The notes under the pieces: model-generated
Databases searched by the model: none
What the model saw: only the letters and a program-made list of their open reading frames with translations
Told to the model about the DNA's origin: nothing
Part shown: one piece after another, positions 34,387-41,826 of the stretch
Layout: each line of letters starts with the position of its first letter
Numbering within the stretch: the first letter of the stretch is position 1
Source of the DNA: a virus
Length of the DNA stretch: 44,714 nt
Reading direction: 5' to 3' (one strand)
Virus record (IMG/VR): IMGVR_UViG_3300023109_000041
Coordinates: 1 to 44,714 of that record
Position numbers and translations under genes: made by a program

Positions 34387-35079
34387 CTAGCTTTTTCCAT
34401 GATCTATGTACGTTCTATTTAACATTGGGTGATTTGTGTCTGTTGGTCCAAAGTCTGAATCAGGATGATATGCAATTATATCCATATATGATTCAGAAGT
34501 TCTAAAGCTATGAACCTCGCCTTCTTCTAAACAAAACATCATTCCTTTTGTTAAATCTTCTTCCCAACCTTCGCGTTTACCTTCAGGTTTTTGAAATGCT
34601 TCACCTTTGCCACCTATGACAATACCCATTCTAATACTTGGGTGTAAGTGTTGGGTTTGGTCTATCCCCATCGGAAAATGTAAATAGTTTAAACATGGGT
34701 CGCCTAATCTTGGTGGCATAACTAATAAAGAATCTGTACATCCATCAATATAAGACAATCTCCCATTTTTTTCAGAGTGACCGACCATATCTATGCCTCT
34801 AAAACCATATCTAATAATTACAAATAATTGACCTTCTTCTAACATTTCTATAGGTGTTTCACCATTTAAAGGTGTTTTTATTGTGAAAAAATCATCTGCA
34901 TTTATTGTCCAAGTTTGCTCACCATGTATTGCAAAAGAACCTTTAGTGCAAAACCCATACATATTTCCTACCGTATCATCTATAACAAAATCATCTGATA
35001 TAGAGATCATTTCAGTTGGATACATGGTATCTTTTTGGTCTATTATATCTGCATGTTGTGGATTGGGTATAAGTATCAT
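34387..35079 (-). CDS. Bicupin-like protein in the ParB/PAPS block
   Basis: A 230-residue beta-rich protein. The C-terminal cupin has motif 1 as HFPMGIDQTQHLHPSIRMGIV (134-154, with His144 and His146) and motif 2 as EEGEVHSF (185-192, His190), a plausible metal site. The N-terminal half (GSFAIHGEQTWTINADDFFTI) looks like a second, degenerate cupin. Cupins are often dioxygenases or epimerases, but small-molecule binding is possible. It overlaps the second ParB-like gene by 4 bases (ATGA) and is 60 bases from the IbrA-like gene. The function here is unknown. Confidence 0.7.
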   Translation of the reverse strand: MILIPNPQHADIIDQKDTMYPTEMISISDDFVIDDTVGNMYGFCTKGSFAIHGEQTWTINADDFFTIKTPLNGETPIEMLEEGQLFVIIRYGFRGIDMVGHSEKNGRLSYIDGCTDSLLVMPPRLGDPCLNYLHFPMGIDQTQHLHPSIRMGIVIGGKGEAFQKPEGKREGWEEDLTKGMMFCLEEGEVHSFRTSESYMDIIAYHPDSDFGPTDTNHPMLNRTYIDHGKS

Positions 35080-35657
35080 TTGTGTTTCCTCATTATGTAA
35101 AGCAGTGCGTTGTTTTTAGTTTGTAGGTCTTTTTCATCCCTTACTGTTTCTAAAATTTTCATTACCTCTGATCTATCTTCTTTTTCTAAATAAAATGTAA
35201 TTGGTTGCTGTGTGGTTAAATCAGAAGCACTATAACCAACCTCAGGTTCATCTATCTTAACATCACTAAAGCTTGTGTCAAAAGGCGTAAATTCAACTTC
35301 TTTTGGTTGGAAACCTGCAACATCAATACCTTGCAGTTTTTCTAACTCTAATTCAAGAATTTTATCTTCCCATTGTGTCAATTCACCAACTTTATTGTCA
35401 GCTAATCTGTAAGCATTAATATTTATTTCATTATCTTTGTAAACTGTACAAGGAACTTCATCAATACCAAGTTTCTTTGCTGCTAATAGTCTTGTATGAC
35501 CTACGACTATTACATTATTTTCATCTATTACAATTGACTGTTGAAAACCATGTTTATGTAATGATTTAGCAACTTCATCAATTGCACTTTGTGAAATAAC
35601 TCTTGGGTTTTGAAAGTAAGGAACAATATCTTCTGTTTTTTTATAAATGATATCCAT
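35076..35657 (-). CDS. ParB-like nuclease-fold protein
   Basis: A 193-residue protein. Motifs: VPYFQNPRV (12-20), AKSLHKHGFQQSIVI (30-44), VVGHTRLLAAKKLGIDEVPC (51-70) and AYRLADNKVGELTQWED (82-98). The second and third are the ParB core. This subfamily is usually fused to or next to a DNA methyltransferase; none is present here. The C-terminal 75 residues are a separate alpha-beta piece (TFYLEKEDRSEVMKILETV). It starts the ParB-cupin-IbrA-IbrB block, 39 bases after the primase-helicase stop. Confidence 0.8.
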   Translation of the reverse strand: MDIIYKKTEDIVPYFQNPRVISQSAIDEVAKSLHKHGFQQSIVIDENNVIVVGHTRLLAAKKLGIDEVPCTVYKDNEININAYRLADNKVGELTQWEDKILELELEKLQGIDVAGFQPKEVEFTPFDTSFSDVKIDEPEVGYSASDLTTQQPITFYLEKEDRSEVMKILETVRDEKDLQTKNNALLYIMRKHK

Positions 35658-35696
35658 ATTGGGTTATCTTATATGTAAAACAACCACATGACAAGC

Positions 35697-37427
35697 CTAG
35701 TCACCCCAGTGCGGTGGCATGTCCATATCTGAATAAAAATCATCAAAAGGTTCAAATATTCTTTTTTTAGAATTAAAACTAAATTTAGCACTACCAATAG
35801 AACCATATAAGTCTTGTTCTCTTATTTTTCTTGTTATGACTTCACTAGTATTATCATCAAAATCTCTATGTACTGTAAGAATTACATCTGATTGGTTGTT
35901 CCAGTGACTTGCTCCACTTATGTCATATGCAGTTGGTGGTGTATATCCACCATCACCCATTTTTTGTAACTTGGTAGGATGTGCAACTACCCAAAATACA
36001 ATATCGTGTACTCTAGCAAATCTTTTGCACTTGGATATAAAGTCCCTTATATGTTCATCTTCTCTTTTACCTCCACTACGACTAGCATTAACTTCATTGT
36101 ATGGGTCAACTATTACACCATTACAACCATGTTTTAATATTGCACCTTTGCTTATGTTTAATATGTGTTCAATTGTTGGGACTTCATCTGCAGTTTCAAT
36201 AAAAAAGAAATGGTCATCAAGAAATTTCATACCATCCCTTAATTCACTGGTTGACATTCTGTTATCTTCACCAATATCAAAAGGCTTCTCAGCGATCATT
36301 TGTACCATTCTTCTTAAATGCATTTGTGTACTGTGTTCAGGTGAAAACAATGCAAACTTCCAACCATAAGTCTTTGCTAACTTAATTAGTATCATATCTA
36401 AGAAGTAACTTTTACCATGATTGGGTATACCAGTAACAGTATGGAAAGTACCCTTCATTATTTTGTATATCTTGTCTAGGTTGCTGTAACCTATCTCTAC
36501 TGGTTTTGTGTAGTTGCCATTATATAAATCAATGACAGCACCAGTGTAATCACCACTTCTATACAAACCATCTACTGGATATGGAACTGCATTTGTTATT
36601 ACTTGTTTTAACCTATCAACACCATGTTTAATTAAAACATCATTCGCATCTTTACAATCATCGGGTCTTTCTACAAACCAACATATATCTTTGCCAAATC
36701 TATGTAATAACTCCTTATGTAAACTATTACCTGCTGAATCATTATCAACAAACAAAATTACTTTAGTTGCTACTAGATTGCAGTTTTTTAAAGGTAAAAA
36801 TCTTTTATCATCAACTTTAAGATTTGCACTCTTTGGCGCACCATCAGGTAAGGTAGTTACATTTGTATAACCTGCTTCATATAATGCAAGACAATCCATC
36901 TCACCCTCAACAATGATTATTGTTTCTTCACTATGCACTCTTTCATAGTTGTATAAAGACTTTTTACCATTTTTTGTTTGTTTAAATTTCTTATCAGCAC
37001 TTCTATATTTTATATTTACAACATCTTTATTTAGATTGTGATAGGGCATACCAATCCAATAATCGTTTTCCATATATATGCCAAAGGCATCCACTGTTTC
37101 TTTACTTATGTGTCTAGTTGCAAAAAAGGAATACATCTTAGATGGTTTAGATGGTTCTTTTGGTACTACAGGTGGTACATATATTTTTTCAGGTCTATTT
37201 ACTTTTGATTCTCCCTTCCATCCTGTATTTGGATTGCAACCCCCAGTGAATTCACAATGATGACAAAACCATACACACTGTCCTGTAGCTTCTATTGTTA
37301 ATGCTAATGGGTTATCACTTGGATTATGGTTATGTGGTTGACAGCTTGGACACTTTATTTTTTGTGTACCCACTTCTGTATTTTTAGGTGATATGCCTTG
37401 TTTTCTTAATTCGTTTTCAATGTTCAT
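35697..37427 (-). CDS. T7-type primase-helicase
   Basis: A 576-residue replicative protein. The zinc-binding domain has Cys26-x2-Cys29 and Cys55-x2-Cys58; TOPRIM has IIVEGEMD with Glu174 and ILFVDNDSAG with Asp228 and Asp230; the helicase domain has Walker A TGIPNHGKS (332-340), FSPEH (361-365) and GVIVDPYNE further on. The layout equals T7 gp4: primase and ring helicase in one chain, acting at the fork. A recA-like NNQSDVILTVHR arginine-finger region is near the end. It is 2 bases from the winged-helix replication gene. Confidence 0.92.
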   Translation of the reverse strand: MNIENELRKQGISPKNTEVGTQKIKCPSCQPHNHNPSDNPLALTIEATGQCVWFCHHCEFTGGCNPNTGWKGESKVNRPEKIYVPPVVPKEPSKPSKMYSFFATRHISKETVDAFGIYMENDYWIGMPYHNLNKDVVNIKYRSADKKFKQTKNGKKSLYNYERVHSEETIIIVEGEMDCLALYEAGYTNVTTLPDGAPKSANLKVDDKRFLPLKNCNLVATKVILFVDNDSAGNSLHKELLHRFGKDICWFVERPDDCKDANDVLIKHGVDRLKQVITNAVPYPVDGLYRSGDYTGAVIDLYNGNYTKPVEIGYSNLDKIYKIMKGTFHTVTGIPNHGKSYFLDMILIKLAKTYGWKFALFSPEHSTQMHLRRMVQMIAEKPFDIGEDNRMSTSELRDGMKFLDDHFFFIETADEVPTIEHILNISKGAILKHGCNGVIVDPYNEVNASRSGGKREDEHIRDFISKCKRFARVHDIVFWVVAHPTKLQKMGDGGYTPPTAYDISGASHWNNQSDVILTVHRDFDDNTSEVITRKIREQDLYGSIGSAKFSFNSKKRIFEPFDDFYSDMDMPPHWGD

Positions 37428-37429
37428 TT

Positions 37430-38047
37430 TTACCCCGCTAAGTTGTTCAATGATTGTTTTTTAATTTCAATGTTTTGGTTTTCGTAATCTAAGAATCTTT
37501 TTTGGTTTAACCATGTACTTGGATGTGGAATAAACTTTTCTTCAGTCCTTTGATTTTTGATCTCATTAGAAAATCTAATTGCACAAACAGTTAATTTTTT
37601 AGTTGGAAAATCCTTAGTAGCTATAATCCATTTTTGATGTGCAAGATGTTTATTTATTTTTCTAGGATATGAATCCCAAAAGTCCTTAAAGTCTTGGTCA
37701 TATTTGTCCACCCCCTTCTTTTTTATATTAACTTTAGTATCTTCTTTAGTGTTATAGGTCGTGGGTGTCCTAGGGGTTTGGACATCAGTGTCCACCCCTA
37801 TCAAAATAGTATATAAATTACTTGTACCTAATCTCTGTTCTATTTTAATTAGTCCTAACTCTGATAATTGTGAAGTGCATCTACGAATAGACCTGTCACT
37901 TACACCGACTAATTTTGCTAAATGTTTTTCACTAGGGTAACTTGCACTATGCTCGTTTGCATAATTACAAAGTATCATTAAAACTAGTTTTGCTGTTGGG
38001 TTTGGTATTTCTTTTTTAAGACACCATGATAACGCTTGAATTGACAT
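37430..38047 (-). CDS. Winged-helix replication protein
   Basis: A 205-residue protein. The N-terminal 80 residues form a winged helix of the helix_turn_helix_36 type (AKLVLMILCNYANEHSASYPSEKHLAKLVGVSDRSIRRCTSQLSELGLIKIEQR). A linker follows, then a C-terminal part with FKDFWDSYPRKINKHLAHQKW and FIPHPSTWLNQKRFLDY, the conserved ending of phage replication O-like / helicase-loading proteins. It likely binds the phage origin and loads the primase-helicase encoded 2 bases downstream. Confidence 0.8.
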   Translation of the reverse strand: MSIQALSWCLKKEIPNPTAKLVLMILCNYANEHSASYPSEKHLAKLVGVSDRSIRRCTSQLSELGLIKIEQRLGTSNLYTILIGVDTDVQTPRTPTTYNTKEDTKVNIKKKGVDKYDQDFKDFWDSYPRKINKHLAHQKWIIATKDFPTKKLTVCAIRFSNEIKNQRTEEKFIPHPSTWLNQKRFLDYENQNIEIKKQSLNNLAG

Positions 38048-38085
38048 TCAGACATTTTGGGCTAGTTAGGACAAAATTTCAAGTC

Positions 38086-38289
38086 CTAAATATCATAAAA
38101 ATCATTTGCTGAAACTTCTCCATTTGTAACTGTACAAATTTTACGCATGTCATCTTTTCTAGGTATTCTTTGACCATTACACCATTTATCTATTGCACCC
38201 TTGCTTACAATAGCATCATTGTTTTGTAAATAAACAAGAAAGTCATCGTGTGTTAAACCTTCTTTTTTTAACCATTCTGATAGTTTCAT
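38086..38289 (-). CDS. Cro/YdaS-like helix-turn-helix regulator
   Basis: A 67-residue DNA-binding protein: MKLSEWLKKEGLTHDDFLVYL, then VSKGAIDKWCNGQRIPRKDDMRKIC as the recognition helix region. This is the pattern of Cro-like repressors. I chose the ATG at 38289; a longer frame to 38349 would run across the facing promoter. It has no clear ribosome site and may be nearly leaderless. It is the first gene of the leftward replication operon and faces the rightward recombination genes, so it probably controls the 38.3 kb divergent region and perhaps the other boxes. Confidence 0.75.
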   Translation of the reverse strand: MKLSEWLKKEGLTHDDFLVYLQNNDAIVSKGAIDKWCNGQRIPRKDDMRKICTVTNGEVSANDFYDI

Positions 38290-38311
38290 AATGTCTAGTC
38301 TATCATAATAT

Positions 38312-38340
38312 TTGCAATTAACCCAGTTTGTCCTTATAAT
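38312..38340 (+). promoter_or_regulatory. Rightward promoter in the divergent control region
   Basis: TTGCAA (38312-38317), a 17-base spacer and TATAAT (38335-38340) face rightward, 28 bases before the ATG at 38369. It copies the 29979-30007 promoter in both hexamers, spacer length and the following TTGAAATTTGATA. On the opposite strand AGGACA and TATTAT (38305-38310) could serve the Cro-like gene, but this is weak. Confidence 0.75.
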
Positions 38341-38368
38341 TACAGTCAACTAATTGAAATTTGATAAT

Positions 38369-39169
38369 ATGAAAACAAACGACAAAGCATTTGAAAAGTA
38401 TGGGATTAAATACCTTAGTCCTTCAGCAATAAATAAATTTAGAAAAAACCCTGCTAAATGGTTGGTTAATATTGCAGGTTATAGAGACCCAATATTTTCA
38501 CCTGCTATGACCTATGGTATTGCAATTGAGCAAGGAATAACAATGGGTGTAATGACTTCTGCATCTATCAATGAGTGTATTGATTCTGCTATGAATGAGT
38601 ATGACCGAATATATAAAAAGATTGAAGATGAAAAAGCTAAATATGATTTTGCTAAATGTCTTGAAAAACAAATTACAGTAGGTGAAGTATTAGAAAAGAT
38701 AATACCAATGTACAGACAATTTGGTAAACCTATAGCATGTCAGGAATGGGTAGAAATATATTTAGACTTACCTATTCCATTTAAAGGAATAGTTGATTTG
38801 TTATATGAAGATTCTGTAAGAGATCTTAAAACAACAGGAATAATGCCTAAAGCAGTTAAAACCGACTATCAAAACCAATTAAGCATCTATTCATTAGCTA
38901 CTAGTAAAAAACCATATGTAGACTATGTTTATGTAACCAAATACAAAAGAGAATTAATAAGCTTTGATGTTCCTAATGTAGAAGAGAACATTAAAAACGC
39001 AAGAAGAATTGCAATGAAAATGTGGCAGTTGCTGTCATTTTCTAGTGATATTCATGAAGTCTGTGCTATGTCATGCCTAGAGCCTGATATCTCTAATGAA
39101 GATTTTATGAACCAATGGAGTGACACTGAAATAAAAGGTGCCACAGAATTATTTAACTTGAATACTTGA
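38369..39169 (+). CDS. PD-(D/E)XK (RecB/Cas4-like) nuclease
   Basis: A 266-residue protein. The N-terminal LSPSAINKFRKNPAKWL is the typical start of phage RecB-like nucleases. The catalytic core is FKGIVDLLYEDSVRDLKTTG (Asp before LLYED, then D-L-K-T-T), with QLSIYSLA further on as the QxxxY motif. The likely role is resection of DNA ends for annealing by the ERF protein encoded 10 bases downstream. I used ATG 38369; the longer frame starts with TTG inside the leader. No strong ribosome site is seen. Confidence 0.82.
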   Translation: MKTNDKAFEKYGIKYLSPSAINKFRKNPAKWLVNIAGYRDPIFSPAMTYGIAIEQGITMGVMTSASINECIDSAMNEYDRIYKKIEDEKAKYDFAKCLEKQITVGEVLEKIIPMYRQFGKPIACQEWVEIYLDLPIPFKGIVDLLYEDSVRDLKTTGIMPKAVKTDYQNQLSIYSLATSKKPYVDYVYVTKYKRELISFDVPNVEENIKNARRIAMKMWQLLSFSSDIHEVCAMSCLEPDISNEDFMNQWSDTEIKGATELFNLNT

Positions 39170-39179
39170 GGAAATTAGA

Positions 39180-39797
39180 ATGAATAACTTAATACAAGCT
39201 TTACTACAAGCACAAAAAGAAATTGCACACGCTACTAAAGATGCTAATAATCCATTTTTTAAAAGTGGATATGCAACATTAGAACAGGTGATTAATACAG
39301 TAAAAGAACCATTAAATAATAATGGGATATATTACCAACAAAATAGTAAACATAGCGAAACTGGTGCTGTGTGTGAAACCATGTTCTATGGACATGATGC
39401 TGAACTAAGTGCAGGTAGTGTTTTTGTACCTGCAGATAAACATGACCCACAGGCTTTTGGTAGTGCTTTAACGTATGCTAGAAGATATTCTTTATCTATG
39501 GCTTGTGGTATTGGTTCAGCAGATGATGATGGTGAGACAGCTATGCAGAGAGATAAGGGCAAATATAAAATGATTGGTCATAATGGAAAAGTTGTTTTGT
39601 CTCGTGATAGCGAAGAAGAATATCTTAAAGATTGCGGAAGAATGATGAAAGATGCTAATAATGTTTTAAGCAAAAAAATATACAAAGCTAACTCTGAAAC
39701 AATTAAAAAAGCTAAAGAATCCAGTACGGGTGAGATCAAAGATTCATATGAAAGACTAATTGCTTTATATGAGGCTAAAAATGAAACACAAAAATAA
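39180..39797 (+). CDS. erf: ERF-family single-strand annealing protein
   Basis: A 205-residue recombination protein. The N-terminal LIQALLQAQKEIAHATKDANNPFFKSGYATLEQVI and the DPQAFGSALTYARRYSL and DDDGE segments are the ERF signature. ERF proteins form rings that anneal complementary single strands, without ATP. The C-terminal half is helical and basic, usual for the variable tail. The upstream RecB-like nuclease and downstream SSB-like and HNH genes make a complete recombination set. Confidence 0.9.
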   Translation: MNNLIQALLQAQKEIAHATKDANNPFFKSGYATLEQVINTVKEPLNNNGIYYQQNSKHSETGAVCETMFYGHDAELSAGSVFVPADKHDPQAFGSALTYARRYSLSMACGIGSADDDGETAMQRDKGKYKMIGHNGKVVLSRDSEEEYLKDCGRMMKDANNVLSKKIYKANSETIKKAKESSTGEIKDSYERLIALYEAKNETQK

Positions 39798-40047
39798 ACC
39801 AACACTGCATGACTGTATATATATGGCAATGGCACAAGGTAATTGGTGGGCACCACATGAGCTTAAACAATTTATCTTACATAAGTTTAATAAAGCTTGT
39901 AGTGAAAGTGGTTTGACTGCATCTATGCGTGATTTTAGAAAACCTGAATACAGAGAAAAATATAAATTACCCATAGGGGAGGTGTTAGAAAAAAAAAGAA
40001 ACTATAACAATAGTAGTGGTTGGAAATATAAACTAATAATTAAATAA
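39781..40047 (+). CDS. Winged-helix-like hypothetical protein
   Basis: An 88-residue protein: LHDCIYMAMAQGNWWAPHELKQFILHKF, then SGLTASMRDFRKPEYREKY and the closing WKYKLIIK. It looks like a small winged helix of the kind found beside phage recombination genes. I chose ATG 39781, inside the ERF gene end, because GAGG lies 6-9 bases upstream; a frame to 39760 is not supported. DNA binding is probable, but the target is unknown. Confidence 0.6.
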   Translation: MKHKNKPTLHDCIYMAMAQGNWWAPHELKQFILHKFNKACSESGLTASMRDFRKPEYREKYKLPIGEVLEKKRNYNNSSGWKYKLIIK

Positions 40048-40056
40048 GGAAAAAAT

Positions 40057-40461
40057 ATGTCACAAGAAAAAAAATTTGAACAAAAAGAAAAGAGTGGTGC
40101 TTTGTGGGTAGACAACAATGCCCAAATTTTAAGGAAGGGTTCTATGCTGTGGAAATCTGCATCACCTGAAAACGATAACAAAGATGAGAAAAGATATTTT
40201 GCATTAGTTGAAAGCGAAAATAATTTTGGCAAAAAAAAGCTAGAGTTATTAATGTCTGTAGGTCTTGTTTTTGTAAATGAAAATAAATTTTCAGAAGATA
40301 GTCCTGATATAAGTGGTAATGTAACTATTGATGAAGCTGTCTATAAATTTTATGGTCGTAAAAAAGAAGCTAAAGATGGATTGCCTTTTACCTCATGTCA
40401 GTTGGTTGAAAAAGATGATGAAATATTTGTTAAGGAAACAGAAGAAAAACTACCCTTCTAG
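40057..40461 (+). CDS. SSB-like protein with a single-strand-binding-protein type C-terminal tip
   Basis: A 134-residue protein, mostly beta-prone (SGALWVDNNAQILRKGSMLW, YKFYGRKKEAKD). The last residues TEEKLPF resemble the acidic tip of SSB proteins (DDDIPF), which docks repair and replication partners. It may be the phage single-strand DNA-binding protein; the core is not a clear OB fold by eye. AAGGA lies upstream of the ATG. It lies between the winged-helix and HNH genes. Confidence 0.55.
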   Translation: MSQEKKFEQKEKSGALWVDNNAQILRKGSMLWKSASPENDNKDEKRYFALVESENNFGKKKLELLMSVGLVFVNENKFSEDSPDISGNVTIDEAVYKFYGRKKEAKDGLPFTSCQLVEKDDEIFVKETEEKLPF

Positions 40462-40464
40462 TTA

Positions 40465-40803
40465 ATGGCAAAAAGGATAGTAGATAAAAAACATCTAGCA
40501 TATGTAAGAACCCTGCCTTGTTTTATACAACGTGCAGGGTTTTTATCTTGTAATGGTCTTATACAAGCACATCATCTGCTTAAACCAGTAAGTGGCTACA
40601 GAGGTTGGGGTCTTAAAAGTCATGACACAGAATGTATACCTTTATGTCAATTTCATCATGCACAATTGCATACAAAGTATGGGAATGAGTTTAAGTTTTT
40701 TGAACATTACGGAATGCCAAAAGATGCAGGGCAAAAATATGCTGAAGCTATCTATAAGAGATCAATATACATTGATGAATGTGACAATGATTTGCCCTTC
40801 TAG
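40465..40803 (+). CDS. HNH nuclease of the Ref/DUF968 type with SSB-like tail
   Basis: A 112-residue nuclease: CFIQRAGFLSCNGLIQAHHLLKPVSGYRGWGLKSHDTECIPLCQFHHAQLH. The AHH, the D-x-x-x-x-P-L-C and the final HH-x-x-x-H give the HNH metal site; Cys-rich positions fit a zinc. Similar small proteins (Ref) cut DNA guided by RecA filaments. The C-terminus DECDNDLPF copies the SSB tip, like the product of the gene before. It starts 3 bases after the preceding stop. Confidence 0.8.
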   Translation: MAKRIVDKKHLAYVRTLPCFIQRAGFLSCNGLIQAHHLLKPVSGYRGWGLKSHDTECIPLCQFHHAQLHTKYGNEFKFFEHYGMPKDAGQKYAEAIYKRSIYIDECDNDLPF

Positions 40804-40829
40804 AAATAATTAATTTATTTAGTCATATG

Positions 40830-40860
40830 GGGTTGTATTTATAACTAATGTTGTTATAAT
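40830..40860 (+). promoter_or_regulatory. Promoter before the 40.9-42.9 kb small genes
   Basis: TTGTAT (40833-40838), a 16-base spacer and perfect TATAAT (40855-40860) face rightward. The 18 bases at 40830-40847 are identical to 30956-30973. ATAAC-N7-GTTAT (40841-40857) repeats the dyad seen there. Confidence 0.75.
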
Positions 40861-40905
40861 AATCATATGAACAACGAAACAATGACATTTAAAAAGGAGA
40901 AAACA

Positions 40906-41154
40906 ATGAACATTGAAATTGATACAACTAAAAGCACAGACCAAATGATTGAACAAGTACTTCCTACTTTATTAGACGCAATCAAAGAAAAAGCATATGT
41001 AAATGGTTACAAAGCAAGTGATACAGAAGCACTTGGTTTAGTAGTTAGCAAGTTCACTAAGTGGGACTTGGATGCAATCCTTAACGTAACATCAGAAGCA
41101 TTAGAGGATGCTAACTTTGATGATGTTGCTAAACAGATAGACAGAATAGCGTAA
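40906..41154 (+). CDS. Small acidic hypothetical protein
   Basis: An 82-residue acidic, helical protein (MNIEIDTTKSTDQMIEQVLPTLLDAIKEKAY ... EDANFDDVAKQIDRIA). I chose ATG 40906, which has AAAAAGGAG 6 bases upstream; an in-frame ATG at 40867 lies only 6 bases after the -10 box and is not usable. No family is recognised. It is the first gene after promoter 40830-40860. Confidence 0.6.
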   Translation: MNIEIDTTKSTDQMIEQVLPTLLDAIKEKAYVNGYKASDTEALGLVVSKFTKWDLDAILNVTSEALEDANFDDVAKQIDRIA

Positions 41155-41160
41155 TAAAAA

Positions 41161-41189
41161 AAATTATTTAAAAAGGAGTAAGTAATGAA
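41161..41189 (+). repeat. Leader repeat, copy 1 (ribosome site)
   Basis: A 29-base stretch covering the ribosome site and start codon of the 41185 gene; its core is ATTTAAAAAGGAGTAA. It differs at one base (G for C) from the copy at 41646-41674. Shorter versions with ATTTAAAAGGAG precede the starts at 30045, 31022 and 40906. Confidence 0.8.
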
Positions 41190-41670
41190 TGCAATAAATT
41201 ATGAAAAGTTATACAGGTTGGGTTTGTGTAAGGCTGAAAATTATAAACAAGAATTAACTATTAAGAAAAAGATAGCTTCTACAGAAATTTCTAAACTAGA
41301 CAAAACAATTAAAGTTAAAAGAAAAAAATTAAAAGAACTTGTAAAAAAATATCAAAATGACATAGACCAATATGTTACTTGTAAAAAAGAATATAAAGAA
41401 CTTACTGAACAAGTTAATTCTGAATATAGTTACAGAAAAAAAATAAGCTACCTACTTAAAAAGCATAATTATTTAGATGTTGAATTTTTAGGTGATGGAG
41501 ATGTTTATACAACTTGGGTTTATAACAGAAACTTTAGTGAATGGGAGAAAAGACCTATTGAAAATGATATTTATTATGACTCACATTTTTGTGATTCTTA
41601 TAGCGAAGCATACTCTAGGTGTTTAGATTATATACAAGAACAAGAAAATTATTTAAAAAGGAGTAACTAA
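41185..41670 (+). CDS. Coiled-coil hypothetical protein
   Basis: A 161-residue protein. Residues 20-85 are a highly charged lysine-rich coiled coil (KKKIASTEISKLDKTIKVKRK). The second half is aromatic and acidic (VEFLGDGDVYTTWVYNRNFSEWEKRPI, then a YIQEQENYLKRSN end). No family is recognised. The ribosome site is leader repeat copy 1. The end of the gene carries copy 2, which serves the next gene, so the repeat is both coding and regulatory there. Confidence 0.6.
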   Translation: MNAINYEKLYRLGLCKAENYKQELTIKKKIASTEISKLDKTIKVKRKKLKELVKKYQNDIDQYVTCKKEYKELTEQVNSEYSYRKKISYLLKKHNYLDVEFLGDGDVYTTWVYNRNFSEWEKRPIENDIYYDSHFCDSYSEAYSRCLDYIQEQENYLKRSN

Positions 41671-41674
41671 TGAA
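41646..41674 (+). repeat. Leader repeat, copy 2 (ribosome site)
   Basis: The partner of 41161-41189 with one mismatch in 29 bases. It lies inside the last codons of the coiled-coil gene and gives the ribosome site for the gene at 41670. The duplication suggests that gene-plus-leader units were copied or that recombination uses this site. Confidence 0.8.
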
Positions 41675-41825
41675 ATATGAACTATGGGTTTATTTAGAAG
41701 AAAATGATTTTTGGTGGAAACATTTGACCACTAAAGACAAAGAACTGGTAGAGATCAAAAAAAACAAACTTGTGTCACAAGGACATAAAGTAAAAGAAAG
41801 CATTAATTATTTAGGAGTAAATTAA
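41670..41825 (+). CDS. Tiny hypothetical protein
   Basis: A 51-residue protein (MKYELWVYLEENDFWWKHLT ... INYLGVN) with AAAAAGGAG 7 bases before the ATG. It overlaps the preceding stop by one base and its end supplies the GGAG for the regulator at 41827. It has a cluster of aromatic residues (FWWKH). The family is unknown. Confidence 0.6.
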   Translation: MKYELWVYLEENDFWWKHLTTKDKELVEIKKNKLVSQGHKVKESINYLGVN

Positions 41826-41826
41826 T

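Noticed and set aside
38297-38330. Leftward promoter for the Cro-like gene (AGGACA, 18-base spacer, TATTAT)
   Set aside because: The -35 matches poorly and the transcript would have almost no leader; I mention it in the divergent region but do not list it.
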